The notes below the pieces were generated by a model that was not told where the DNA came from, made no database searches, and saw nothing but the letters and a program-made list of their open reading frames with translations. Source: Lentilactobacillus kisonensis DSM 19906 = JCM 15041 (GTDB taxonomy: Bacteria; Bacillota; Bacilli; Lactobacillales; Lactobacillaceae). From it: a stretch of DNA of 64,000 nucleotides. Below, piece by piece: positions 8,439-17,013 of the stretch. The position numbers and the translations under genes were made by a program. The stretch spans positions 80,250 to 144,249 of the forward strand of contig NZ_AZEB01000004.1 of NCBI RefSeq assembly GCF_001434135.1, in the 5' to 3' direction. The first letter of the stretch is position 1, and each line of letters starts with the position of its first letter.

Positions 8439-10394
8439 ATGACTAGTTATAATAGCAAGATTAAAAGAGGGATTATGGTTGGCTTGTTTTCAACGGTTGT
8501 GTTGTTGAGTGGGGCAGGGCTGACTAATTTAAGCTCAAAGGCGAACGCGGAGACGGCGGCGCCTGGGTCGACTGTGACAGTGCCGAAGGAAGATACCTCA
8601 GCAGCCGCACCGATTGGCGATGGTCAAATTGGTGTAAAGAATACACATAGTGCGACTGTTGGAGGGACAACATATGACACATTGCAAGAGGCCGTTGCTG
8701 CTACTGATGAAGCTAATAATGAGATTACTATCAACGGGACAATGCCAGACACCGGTACCATTCATATTGGTAAAAAGGTACAGCTTGTTGGTGGCGAGAA
8801 AGCTACCATAAAAGCTGCAGTATTTCTCAATGATGGGGCACAGGGGAGTACAATTTCAAATATCCATTTTGACAATACAGGTAGCACCGCTAAGCAAATT
8901 CAACTATGGATTGCATGTCCAGATATCTCAGTATCAAACAATACATTTGAGCTTAATCCAGGGAATGTCAGTGGACAGTATAATTCTGTTTGGTTAACTG
9001 GTGATGCAGATAATATTAAAATTACTAATAATAAATTTACCATTGCTAGTCCAACGAATACGAATTCCTGGACAGGAATCAACGTTGTTGGCGGTGGTAT
9101 TAATAATAAGTTGGATAACATTGAAATTATTAATAATAAACTTATGTGTCCTGGTGGGACTGGTCCCAGCGGAAATCGAAATTTAGTTGTTGCGATTGGG
9201 AATGTGCCCAAAGATTCAGGAAACTATGGTATTGGCGCTTTAAAAATTGAGAAGAACACGGTGAATGACTATTCGTTGAAAAGTACTATTAGTAACGTTC
9301 ACGCGATTATTGTGGGGAATATTGAAAGCCTTCAAGTTACAGAAAACGTGCTTGGTGGTTATGTCGGGCTCAGAACACTTAACTATAAGGGCGAGCAAAA
9401 TACATCAGGAAGTCTCACCTTTGCAAGGAACACAGTGAATGCTGCGAATGGGCTGATTTTAGGGGAAAAGGCAAATCCAAGAGAAGCTCTGGAGGTTAGT
9501 GAAAACACTGTTGCTCCCGGTACTGATTTAGTTAAACCAAATGCAGATACTGCTTCAATTATCTTTAAGTTTGACGATGGGGTAAATAAGGATATTGTTC
9601 GAGTCGTTCCTAAGACAGATAATTATGTTGAAGTTCCTGATGCTCAACGAAAAGGATATCAATTTGGTGGCTGGTATAACAAAAAGGGTAAGGTGGTAGT
9701 TAATGGTAATCAATTGAGCCTTAACCAGTTTGCTACTAGTAAAATAGCGGATACCATCGATGAAGTTTTAACCGCTAGCTGGGTTCCCGGGATGACTGTG
9801 CCGCCGATCGATCACGCTCCTGAAGTGAGTGCGCCAACGTCTCCAACAACGCCGACTGTGCCGACAAACCCAACACCAGAAACTGAAAAACCAACAACAC
9901 CACAGAATAAAGTGCCGGGAAACGCGACTAAGGTTGGTGCTACGATTTACCTCACTAAGGGTGCTTACATGTACAAATCAGCAGACTTTACAAACAGCAA
10001 CCGATTAAACAAATTCACCAAACAGTCACGGACAAAACGACCGGTGTTTAAAGTAGTTGGTCATACGTTCTCGAAGACTGGCAGTTTCCGATACAAGGTG
10101 ACTGACCAAAATAAGCGTAGCAAGACTTACAAGAAGACCGGCTACATTACCGGTGTGCGCAGTTACTCGAGCAATCTTTACTACACCTCAATGCCAAAAT
10201 CCAAGCAAGTGCGCGTAATTAGTTCAAAGGGAATTAGTCAATACAAGAACGCTAACTTAACAGGCCGTCAAAGCCATGTGGATAAGAATAAGACTTTGCG
10301 AGTTAAGAAAATGATAACTGGCAATGCAACCCGTTATCAACTGACGAACGGGAATTACATCTCGGCCAACAAGCAGTTGGTGATTTGGAAATAA
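8439..10394 (+). CDS. Secreted surface protein: beta-helix stalk plus C-terminal DUF5776-type domain
   Basis: 651 aa. Signal peptide 1-38 (KRGIMVGLFSTVVLLSGAG; cleavage after SKANA). Residues about 70-370 contain repeated NNxF/NNKx rungs (SVSNNTFEL, ITNNKFTI, IINNKLM) typical of a right-handed parallel beta-helix. Then a Flg_new/InlB-type repeat (GYQFGGWYNKKGKVV) and a Pro/Thr linker (about 460-490). The C-terminal 150 residues (YLTKGAYMYKSADF ... YISANKQLVIW) are DUF5776-like and very similar to the protein ending at 52272. No LPxTG or transmembrane anchor, so the C-terminal domain probably binds the wall. AGAGGAG precedes the ATG. Function unknown; adhesion is an inference. Confidence 0.85.
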   Translation: MTSYNSKIKRGIMVGLFSTVVLLSGAGLTNLSSKANAETAAPGSTVTVPKEDTSAAAPIGDGQIGVKNTHSATVGGTTYDTLQEAVAATDEANNEITINGTMPDTGTIHIGKKVQLVGGEKATIKAAVFLNDGAQGSTISNIHFDNTGSTAKQIQLWIACPDISVSNNTFELNPGNVSGQYNSVWLTGDADNIKITNNKFTIASPTNTNSWTGINVVGGGINNKLDNIEIINNKLMCPGGTGPSGNRNLVVAIGNVPKDSGNYGIGALKIEKNTVNDYSLKSTISNVHAIIVGNIESLQVTENVLGGYVGLRTLNYKGEQNTSGSLTFARNTVNAANGLILGEKANPREALEVSENTVAPGTDLVKPNADTASIIFKFDDGVNKDIVRVVPKTDNYVEVPDAQRKGYQFGGWYNKKGKVVVNGNQLSLNQFATSKIADTIDEVLTASWVPGMTVPPIDHAPEVSAPTSPTTPTVPTNPTPETEKPTTPQNKVPGNATKVGATIYLTKGAYMYKSADFTNSNRLNKFTKQSRTKRPVFKVVGHTFSKTGSFRYKVTDQNKRSKTYKKTGYITGVRSYSSNLYYTSMPKSKQVRVISSKGISQYKNANLTGRQSHVDKNKTLRVKKMITGNATRYQLTNGNYISANKQLVIWK

Positions 10395-10412
10395 TCGTAA
10401 TTTAATAAAAAT

Positions 10413-10445
10413 GCCTTATGAGATTAAATCGTAAGGCTTTTTTTG
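10413..10445 (+). terminator. Intrinsic terminator of the surface protein gene
   Basis: GCCTTA/TAAGGC stem with 13-base loop and seven T. Confidence 0.8.
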
Positions 10446-10561
10446 CGAAAGGCGTATTTTCAGCATGTTCTTAGTGAAGTCAAAATTTCCCACATTTAAG
10501 CATAATCCCCTTATAATTCCGTTAATGGCTTGTCACCAAAACTATCAAAGGGGGATTTCAA

Positions 10562-10960
10562 ATGGCACAAGAATTAGGCACCAACGATTTAGGAACTTAC
10601 GAATATGTTGCCAGAGTATATAACGAGAATATGCGCTTGGCAGACTACAAGCTGCCAAGCAAGATTGAAGACGGCACATCAATCTTATTTGATACCAACC
10701 AAATTAAAATGACGATGATCATCAGCAACCAGCGGGTCGAAAAAGTCACGATTGAAACGCCAGAGCCCCAATCAGCAACGTACATGCAAGTCTTTGAGGG
10801 CTTTGAGTTTGGGCTTGATGCGTTAGGGACTTGGATCAACACTTATCACCGTTCGACTTCGACTCATGGACCAGCGTCTGACGTTGTGAATGGAATTTTA
10901 GCTAGTTATAACACTACTAATGACAACGTTTTGACAGTTAGCTTGACCCGTACAAAATGA
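10562..10960 (+). CDS. Hypothetical protein, 132 aa
   Basis: Not recognised. Soluble, no signal peptide or membrane segment, slightly acidic. AAAGGGGGA precedes the ATG and a strong terminator follows, so it is a single-gene unit. A decayed copy of its last codons plus the same terminator lies at 12512-12640 (MLTVSLIRAK against VLTVSLTRTK), showing a former tandem or flanking duplication. The toxin-antitoxin pair now lies between the two. The segment YMQVFEGFEFGLDALGTW is the most distinctive part. Confidence 0.8.
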   Translation: MAQELGTNDLGTYEYVARVYNENMRLADYKLPSKIEDGTSILFDTNQIKMTMIISNQRVEKVTIETPEPQSATYMQVFEGFEFGLDALGTWINTYHRSTSTHGPASDVVNGILASYNTTNDNVLTVSLTRTK

Positions 10961-10970
10961 TTTAGGTACT

Positions 10971-11008
10971 AAAAAGGACCAGCGAATTTTGTTCGCTGAT
11001 CCTTTTTG
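10971..11008 (+). terminator. Intrinsic terminator of the 132-aa gene
   Basis: AAAAAGGACCAGCGAA with TTCGCTGATCCTTTTT; bidirectional, so it may also stop the Panacea gene transcript. A nearly identical copy is at 12601-12637. Confidence 0.88.
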
Positions 11009-11043
11009 ATAACAATAATCAGAGACCACTTTGAGTAGTAGAC

Positions 11044-11985
11044 CTATTGCTCAACGCCACGAATAAAGGATTCGGCAATTAGCGTTGGGTTGATAATGCC
11101 GCCATCAGTTAGCGACCATGGCGATCCGGGCTGGTGTGTAATCTTACTTAGTCCAGCGGCAGTTTTATCGCCATAATCGGTTAGAACATTAGTAAGGAGA
11201 GTCGTTATTTCAGCATCCTGTTGAACTAAATTGTAATCGGAAAACGCTTCTTTGCTGAGGCCACTAGAAACAATGTCTCTTTTGCCATTATATTTTTCAT
11301 GAACCTCTGCAATAACTGGCCCATATGGCATGGCAATAATCGGCGAATCAAATAATTTCCCGTGTGTTTTAGCTGCGTACCGGCCAAAAGCAAAGTACAG
11401 CAGCTTAACAACCTTCATTTGGGTAAGTGCCTCAATGTTCTCGTCATTTTTAGCATCAAAGTAATTTGTCACCCGGTACCAGTTAGTGAGCTGTAAAGCG
11501 GTGAACTTAGGCTTGATCGCATTGGAAGTGATCATATTGTTACTTTTATGGTTCAAATAGTTTTCAACTTTTTCTCGAGTAGTAGTTGGTAATTTGGTTT
11601 TGTTATTAGTTTGATCCTGCTTTAGATAATTGTTGAGAATCTGATCATCAGACATGAGTGCTTTCAACAGCTTATTGTTAGATTCAGAGGGGAATGCTCC
11701 CGTTTCGTATAAAGCAACGGTGTTGGGACTCCATCCAAGTAATTTGGCAAACTCTCTTTGTGATAACCCCACTTTAGCACGATACTTTTTAATATCAGTA
11801 GGGGAAACCAGATCCTTGTCCCTTCGATACAGTTCATTAGCGATTTCAACCGCCTGATTATCTAACTCCGGATCATTAATCAGCTCATTGGTTTTGCTAT
11901 CGAATCGAGCTGGAGCGGTAACTGAATACTCGTTGCCGTGGATCAGAAATGTATTAGTGTAATCTTTAACATAAGTTTTAACCAT
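11044..11985 (-). CDS. Antitoxin with HTH and Panacea (DUF4065/SocA-like) domains
   Basis: 313 aa. The N-terminal 60 residues resemble the lead-in of MqsA-type regulators. An Xre-like HTH follows at about 65-115 (YRAKVGLSQREFAKLLGWSP), then a Panacea/DUF4065 domain from about 155 to the end (LTQMKVVKLLYFAFG, MPYGPVIAEVHEKY). Panacea proteins neutralise many unrelated toxin types; the HTH implies autoregulation. GAGGAGG lies 6 bases before the ATG. The MqsR-like gene is upstream on the same strand, 131 bases away, so the two are probably one toxin-antitoxin unit. No zinc-binding cysteines are visible, unlike canonical MqsA. Confidence 0.82.
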   Translation of the reverse strand: MVKTYVKDYTNTFLIHGNEYSVTAPARFDSKTNELINDPELDNQAVEIANELYRRDKDLVSPTDIKKYRAKVGLSQREFAKLLGWSPNTVALYETGAFPSESNNKLLKALMSDDQILNNYLKQDQTNNKTKLPTTTREKVENYLNHKSNNMITSNAIKPKFTALQLTNWYRVTNYFDAKNDENIEALTQMKVVKLLYFAFGRYAAKTHGKLFDSPIIAMPYGPVIAEVHEKYNGKRDIVSSGLSKEAFSDYNLVQQDAEITTLLTNVLTDYGDKTAAGLSKITHQPGSPWSLTDGGIINPTLIAESFIRGVEQ

Positions 11986-12116
11986 CTTAATTCCTCCTCG
12001 AAGAAAGTGAGCACGGTGAGCTTACTAATAGCTGGCACGTGGGTCAACATCAAATCTTGGTTTTGAGATTGGTGTTAGTGGTAATTGTGTGAAGATTTTT
12101 GTGTTGAATAGCTGTC

Positions 12117-12503
12117 TTAGTCTGCCAAATGAAAGCTAATAAACCGGACCATCTGGGTATTATTGATGAATTTAAACTTAATGTAATAAGTGTCACCATA
12201 GTCAGTTACAAAGACCCAAACATATTCTTTGGGGCGATCACGATCCTCTTCATATTTCTGAAAGTCGCTGGTACTGAGTTGGTTAACAATTACTTTTGCT
12301 AAAGTAGTTGTCACGGCTTGTGCATGATGCGCTCGTCGATTTACCAACTGAAACTGATTTTTGGATACTAAGTATTTTAGCTGAGCAAGAACGACGACTA
12401 ATTCCAAGGAGGCACCCCCAAACTTTCTTCGATTATCATTATACATGGTTTGGTGATTTTTTGATACTAAATAGTAGCACCAGCGATCTCTGGTTATGCG
12501 CAA
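12117..12503 (-). CDS. MqsR-like toxin (RelE/MqsR-fold mRNA interferase)
   Basis: Up to 128 aa. The pattern LSTSDFQKYEEDRDRP, then VWVFVTDYGDTYYIKFKF and VRFISFHLAD matches the second half of MqsR-family toxins (Leu-Ser-x-x-Asp-Phe, then YIK and ISFH strands). It is the upstream partner of the Panacea-domain gene. Start is uncertain: TTG at 12503 opens the frame, ATG at 12446 lacks a ribosome site, and a TTG beginning MELVVVLAQ follows a GGGGGTG run. The assignment is by motif reading only; a RelE-superfamily relative is the main alternative. Confidence 0.65.
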   Translation of the reverse strand: MRITRDRWCYYLVSKNHQTMYNDNRRKFGGASLELVVVLAQLKYLVSKNQFQLVNRRAHHAQAVTTTLAKVIVNQLSTSDFQKYEEDRDRPKEYVWVFVTDYGDTYYIKFKFINNTQMVRFISFHLAD

Positions 12504-12511
12504 TTTAACCC

Positions 12512-12600
12512 ATTTTGAGTGGCATTTTAGTAAGGTACAATACCACTTAACGACACCATGTTGACGGTTAGCCTAATCCGAGCAAAATAATTTAGGTACT
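12512..12600 (+). pseudogene. Decayed 3' remnant of the 132-aa gene
   Basis: Aligns with the last 30 codons of the gene at 10562-10960 and its 3' flank. It reads SGILVRYNTT, then a stop and frameshift, then MLTVSLIRAK and TAA, followed by the same TTTAGGTACT spacer and terminator. It has no start and no intact frame. Confidence 0.8.
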
Positions 12601-12637
12601 AAAAAGGATCGGCGAATTTTGTTCGCTGATCCTTTTT
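12601..12637 (+). terminator. Duplicated bidirectional terminator
   Basis: AAAAAGGATCGGCGAA with TTCGCTGATCCTTTTT; sister of the copy at 10971-11008. It now also lies at the 3' end of gap, reading from the minus strand. Confidence 0.85.
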
Positions 12638-12658
12638 AGTAGCTGTAATATTTTTAAC

Positions 12659-13678
12659 CTAATTCAATCCGGAAACTGCCGCAAATTTCTTAGCGGTTCG
12701 AACCATGTTACTTACAAAACCGTATTCGTTATCGAACCAAGTTGCAGTCTTAACGACTTGGAAGTCACCGTTTGAGGTTACTTCTGTCAAAGTTGGATCG
12801 TAAACTGCCCCGTGGGTGTCGCCGATAATGTCTGAAGAAACGATTTCGTCGTCGTTCCAACCAAATGCTGGGTTGTTATCAGTGTGAGGCTTGATGGCAT
12901 CGTTGACTTGATCGGCGGTTACCTTAGTCTTAAGAACTGATACTAATTCACAAACGGAACCGTCAACAACCGCTACCCGTTGTGCATGGCCTTGAAGGTG
13001 GCCGTCAAGTTCTGGAATAACCAGGCCGATTGCTTTGGCAGCACCGGTTGAATGTGGAATGGTGTTCGCAGAAGCGGTTCGATTTGGCCGGAACTTCTTG
13101 CCTTTAGGCCCATCGAGGATCATCTGGGAACTGGTGAACGCATGAATTGCGGTCATGGTGCCAACTTCAACTCCAAATTCTTTGTTAAGCCAATAAGCCA
13201 TTGGTGCCAAAGCATTCGTGGTACATGAACCAGCTGAAATAATCTGGTCGTTTGAAGTTAAGGTGTCATCATTAACGTTATAAACGATCGTCTTCATCGG
13301 GCCAGCTGGTGCTGAAATCAAGACCTTCTTAACGCCGGCGTCCAAGTGAGCTTGGGATTTTTCCTTGGAAGTATAAAAGCCAGTACATTCAAGAACTAAA
13401 TCGACGCCGTTATCCTTAACCCAAGGAATTTGGCTAGCATCCTTTTCGGCGTAAACTCGGTATTTTTTGCCATCAACGACTAATGAATCGTCGGTTGAAG
13501 AAATCTCATAAGGTACGGTGCCGTGAGTTGAGTCATATTTGAATAAATAGGCCAACATTGACGGACTTGTCAAATCATTGATTGCAACAACTTCCAAATC
13601 TGGATCATTGATCTCAAGAATTCGGCGTAAAATTAAACGACCAATTCGACCAAAACCATTAATACCAACTTTTACCAT
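12659..13678 (-). CDS. gap: Glyceraldehyde-3-phosphate dehydrogenase (glycolytic, NAD type)
   Basis: 339 aa. Oxidises glyceraldehyde 3-phosphate to 1,3-bisphosphoglycerate. N-terminal Rossmann motif [11 protein letters not shown]; catalytic Cys in [12 protein letters not shown]; the phosphate-binding THRxG region is THGAVYDP and WNDDEIV. The frame is open upstream to 13825, but that extension only translates the hairpin element. ATG 13678 has AAGGGGGA 8 bases upstream and gives the family-typical [11 protein letters not shown]. It stands alone, without pgk or tpi next to it. Its presumed leader carries elements 6-8. Confidence 0.97.
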   Translation of the reverse strand: MVKVGINGFGRIGRLILRRILEINDPDLEVVAINDLTSPSMLAYLFKYDSTHGTVPYEISSTDDSLVVDGKKYRVYAEKDASQIPWVKDNGVDLVLECTGFYTSKEKSQAHLDAGVKKVLISAPAGPMKTIVYNVNDDTLTSNDQIISAGSCTTNALAPMAYWLNKEFGVEVGTMTAIHAFTSSQMILDGPKGKKFRPNRTASANTIPHSTGAAKAIGLVIPELDGHLQGHAQRVAVVDGSVCELVSVLKTKVTADQVNDAIKPHTDNNPAFGWNDDEIVSSDIIGDTHGAVYDPTLTEVTSNGDFQVVKTATWFDNEYGFVSNMVRTAKKFAAVSGLN

Positions 13679-13700
13679 AATTGTGGTCCCCCTTTTAAAT

Positions 13701-13820
13701 AGTGAGCGGATCCAGGCGATTAACAATCGGAGTGTAAGTCTCCTCAGAGAGGAATTCCTGGTTTTGGAATTTTTCTCTGAGGTGCTTACACGCAGATTGT
13801 TGCCTGGAGGAGCTGTCCTA
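13701..13820 (+). repeat. Hairpin element, copy 6 (leader of gap)
   Basis: AGTGAGCGGATCCAGGC ... GGAGCTGTCCTA. Outer block CCAGGC pairs with GCCTGG, AACAATC with GATTGTT, CAGAGAG with CTCTCTG. The AGTGAG end is 22 bases upstream of the gap start codon, next to its ribosome site. Confidence 0.9.
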
Positions 13821-13824
13821 AACA

Positions 13825-13864
13825 AGTGAGCGTAGACAGGCTTCTGCCTGACGCAGCTGTCCTA
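13825..13864 (+). repeat. Hairpin element, copy 7 (40-bp minimal form)
   Basis: AGTGAGCGTAGACAGGC-TTCT-GCCTGACGCAGCTGTCCTA: both conserved ends and only the outermost stem (CAGGC/GCCTG) remain. It looks like an internal deletion that preserved hairpin symmetry. Confidence 0.85.
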
Positions 13865-13869
13865 AAACG

Positions 13870-13906
13870 AGTGAGCGGAACAAAGCTTCTACTTGGCGGT
13901 GCATCA
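13870..13906 (+). repeat. Hairpin element, copy 8 (partial)
   Basis: AGTGAGCGGAACAAAGC followed by TTCTACTTGGCGGTGC, without the GTCCTA end. The remaining gap to 14063 holds only a hairpin (AATTTGGTTA...TAACCAAATT, 13980-14010) and a possible minus-strand promoter for gap (TTGAAT, 17 bases, TAATCT). Confidence 0.6.
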
Positions 13907-14063
13907 TTTGGCTAAGTGGTTTAGAAGGGTGTCTACACATAACCCCCGCGTTTTCACCATTCTAAACAACTAATGAGCAATTTGGTTACTTCTATCAAAT
14001 AACCAAATTCAGATTACCCGCTTTCGATCAGAAATTCAAACAAAAAGCCTTGTACACAATGAA

Positions 14064-15470
14064 TTATTTGATTGGTTTGGCCTTCTTTTGAATCCTAAAA
14101 TTAATAATTGCCGCAACCAGGGCACAGGCACTCAGTACAGTTGCCAACAGAAAATCATAACGCCCACCTGTAAATGATCGGGCTGCCAGATTACCGGTAC
14201 CGTTATTTTGACTGATTGCCATCACAGCTGCCATTAGGCCAACCCCGATTGAACCAGCAAATTGCTGCAGCATGCTAAACAGTGAGTTAACATCTGCGGT
14301 ATATTGGTCAGGAACGTTTAGCATTGCGTTTGAAATGGTATTTGAAAACCCCATATTGAAGCCGAAGCGCAGGAATGAGTAAACGAAGATAATAATCCAC
14401 GCGGAGAGAACGGCTTGGATACCAAAGAAGATAATACCGCCGAGAGTCATTGAACTGAGGCCGAGAATAATTGGCAGTGCGTAGCCTTTAATGTCAGCGA
14501 GGTGACCGGCGTACGGGGAAATTGCTGCGCCAATCAAGGAGCCGGGCAACAGGACCAATCCGGCAATAAATGGCGACGTATGCAAGACGTATTGACAATA
14601 AACGGGAATCAGGAAGGAAATTCCAATGTTCACAAATTGCAATACGAAATAAGTGAAGGCCGATAGGGAAGTTGACAACCATTTCAAAATTCGAATATCG
14701 AGAAGCTGTGACTGGCCGTGGGTATCTGAATAAATGAATAGTGCCAACGCAATCAAGCCGATGATAAATGGGATGATAACCGCTGAACTCAAGATGGGAT
14801 ATTTGCCGGCCTTACTAACTGAATAGACCAGTGAAAATAAGGTCACTGCCAGAAGGCCCAAGCTCAATACATCGAACGAGCCGGTACCGACAGGATCAAT
14901 GCGGATGTAGTGAGATCCCAACCACCAACTGATGACGATGATTGGCAGGATTAACCAGAAGATCATCCGCCAGGACATCGTGGAGGAGATGGTACCGCCA
15001 TAAGTGGGGCCTAGTGCCGGGGCAAGTGAAATAACCATCCCTGCCAGCCCAGTCATTGAGCCAATCCGACCGGCCGGCACCCGATTAAAAATGATGTGAA
15101 ACATCAACGGGGTGGATAATCCGGTTGCAATGGCTTGAATGAGCCGTCCGCTCAGAAGAATGGGAAAGCTTGGTGACACCGCACACATGACGTCACCGAC
15201 CACAAAAGCAATTGCGGCGAACAAATGAATGTTTTGGGATTTGAACTTTTTTAGCAAATAGGCAGTCGTCGCCATGACAATGGTCACCATCAGTAAGTAG
15301 CCGGTTGTGATCCACTGGATGGTGTCCAAAGTAACGTTAAAGATCTTAGTGAGTTCTGGAAAAGTAACGTTCATTGACGTTTCGGTTAGAATGCCAGTAA
15401 ATGAGAGGAGGGCAGCCGCCAATAGCGCTAAAAATGTTTGCCGGCTGATCTTTTCGTTGTTCGTTGTCAT
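14064..15470 (-). CDS. MFS drug:H+ antiporter, DHA2 (14-TM) family
   Basis: 468 aa integral membrane efflux pump. About 14 hydrophobic segments. DHA2 hallmarks are an N-terminal TM1 with MNVTFPEL, the region WITTGYLLMVT and the motif-C-like GLAGMVISLAPALGPTYGG. AAAGAGATG lies just before the ATG. It starts 15 bases after the Fic stop on the same strand, so the two may be co-transcribed. Substrate unknown. Confidence 0.92.
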   Translation of the reverse strand: MTTNNEKISRQTFLALLAAALLSFTGILTETSMNVTFPELTKIFNVTLDTIQWITTGYLLMVTIVMATTAYLLKKFKSQNIHLFAAIAFVVGDVMCAVSPSFPILLSGRLIQAIATGLSTPLMFHIIFNRVPAGRIGSMTGLAGMVISLAPALGPTYGGTISSTMSWRMIFWLILPIIVISWWLGSHYIRIDPVGTGSFDVLSLGLLAVTLFSLVYSVSKAGKYPILSSAVIIPFIIGLIALALFIYSDTHGQSQLLDIRILKWLSTSLSAFTYFVLQFVNIGISFLIPVYCQYVLHTSPFIAGLVLLPGSLIGAAISPYAGHLADIKGYALPIILGLSSMTLGGIIFFGIQAVLSAWIIIFVYSFLRFGFNMGFSNTISNAMLNVPDQYTADVNSLFSMLQQFAGSIGVGLMAAVMAISQNNGTGNLAARSFTGGRYDFLLATVLSACALVAAIINFRIQKKAKPIK

Positions 15471-15485
15471 GATGTCATCTCTTTT

Positions 15486-16721
15486 TTAAAAGTTGTTTTG
15501 GTTGATGAAGGATTGCGTTAACTTTCTAGTGAGAGGAGAGTGCTTTGTTATTTCTAGGGTGTTAGATTTGGTGAGTAAATCGAGCTTCCGCCTTATTTGG
15601 GTGTTAGGAATATTAGCGGCAGCCAGTTTAAGTTCGCGATCTTCAAGCCCGTCACTCACATCGTTAAACAAATATGCTTGGGCGTAAATAAATAATATTT
15701 CTCTAATGGATGAGTCGTTAGAGAATGCCTTAAGGTTAGTATTGATAACTTCCAATCGACGGCTGTTTTCTCTAAATTTCCGAATTAATGTTGTTTGACC
15801 TTCAGCGAGAATCTTCATCATTTCAAGAACGAAAAAAGTGATTTCGCCCCTATTTTTTTCGTCGCTGACATCTTGAAACGCTGAGTAATATTTATTTCGG
15901 CTTTTGTTAATCTCGCTTGAAAAAGTGATTGCTGACATTGGATCCAACTTATAGCCAATGTAAACACAGGCGATATATCTGCCGGTTCTGCCATTTCCAT
16001 CGTTAAAGGGATGGATATATTCAAAATAGTAATGCGCGATAAATGCCTTAATTAAGAAAGGGACCGTATCATCGTTAATAAAGGCAATCCAGTCAATTAG
16101 GTCTGATGAAAAGTCGGTTTCATGCTCTTTTGGCAGGTGAACGGTATTTAGTTCGTTTCCAATTCGAACAAATCGATCTCTGAAGAGTTTGCCATCAGGC
16201 GTACGATCAGGCGCAATTTCGCCAGCTAACAAGAAGTCATAAATCTTTCGAATGTCGTCCAAGGTATGAATTTGTAAGTTTTCTCGATTTTGAATTTTAA
16301 GATACATTCTTGCAAATGATTGTAAACGGCTGTTTTCTTCAGAGCGGCTTTGTGCAGCGATGATCGCCTGATTGACCTCTTTATTAGTTGTTTTTACGCC
16401 TTCAATTTCATTTGTACTCCTAATTTCGTTAGATAAGGTATTCAGAAACATCTGGCTAGATGCAATTCCGGGTAGGCTTGCCATGAGTCGCGTTATTTCA
16501 GTGGCGTTTTGTTGAATTTGATCCTGCAGCTGTAAAATTTCTTGGATCGGAAGTAAAAATAATGGGTAAACAGAGCTTTGCCTAATCCCGTCATTCATTG
16601 GGTTGATTTTGAGATTGGTTGTAATGCTAGTTGGGGAGTTAAGTCGATTTTGATATTCAGCATTGATATCAGCAGTGGGGTGTTCATATTTAAATATTTT
16701 CAAATTATGATAATCTGCCAT
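15486..16721 (-). CDS. Fic/DOC family protein, class II self-inhibited AMPylator
   Basis: 411 aa. The Fic motif HPFNDGNGRTGR (residues 237-248) is fully canonical, so transfer of AMP or another nucleotide moiety to a hydroxyl side chain is expected. An N-terminal inhibitory motif T-x-x-x-E-G is present at residues 103-108 (TNEIEG), which makes this an intramolecularly restrained class II Fic without a separate antitoxin. The N-terminal Fic_N region (35-120) and a C-terminal winged-helix-like part (about 330-411) are typical. GGAGGGA precedes the ATG. Target unknown. Confidence 0.92.
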   Translation of the reverse strand: MADYHNLKIFKYEHPTADINAEYQNRLNSPTSITTNLKINPMNDGIRQSSVYPLFLLPIQEILQLQDQIQQNATEITRLMASLPGIASSQMFLNTLSNEIRSTNEIEGVKTTNKEVNQAIIAAQSRSEENSRLQSFARMYLKIQNRENLQIHTLDDIRKIYDFLLAGEIAPDRTPDGKLFRDRFVRIGNELNTVHLPKEHETDFSSDLIDWIAFINDDTVPFLIKAFIAHYYFEYIHPFNDGNGRTGRYIACVYIGYKLDPMSAITFSSEINKSRNKYYSAFQDVSDEKNRGEITFFVLEMMKILAEGQTTLIRKFRENSRRLEVINTNLKAFSNDSSIREILFIYAQAYLFNDVSDGLEDRELKLAAANIPNTQIRRKLDLLTKSNTLEITKHSPLTRKLTQSFINQNNF

Positions 16722-16973
16722 GATTAATTTCCCTCCAAGTTTTAAATATTTGTAATAATTGAAAATGTAATCGTGCTTATTAAAACGAATTTTAAAATAT
16801 TGTTATAATTTAAAAACTTAATGGTCCATAAATACTAAAGATTGCAAAAAACGGCGATATTTCAAAACTTGATTTAAATCATATCACGAATTTTTAAAAA
16901 ATGTCAGTAAATTTAAAATTATTGCTATCTTTTTCACGATTCTTTGGATTTGGATTTTTAAGCATCAAGCAAA

Positions 16974-16998
16974 TAAAAAAGCGAGTGATAATCACTCA
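16974..16998 (-). terminator. Terminator of degV-like gene 1
   Basis: GAGTGAT/ATCACTC stem followed, in the minus direction, by six T; 16 bases past the stop. The rest of the AT-rich gap 16722-17013 is presumably the Fic promoter region. Confidence 0.75.
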
Positions 16999-17013
16999 CT
17001 TTAGCTCAAATGA

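Noticed and set aside
13679..13825. N-terminal extension of GAPDH by 49 residues
   Set aside because: It only translates the hairpin element; ATG 13678 has a proper ribosome site and gives the family N-terminus.
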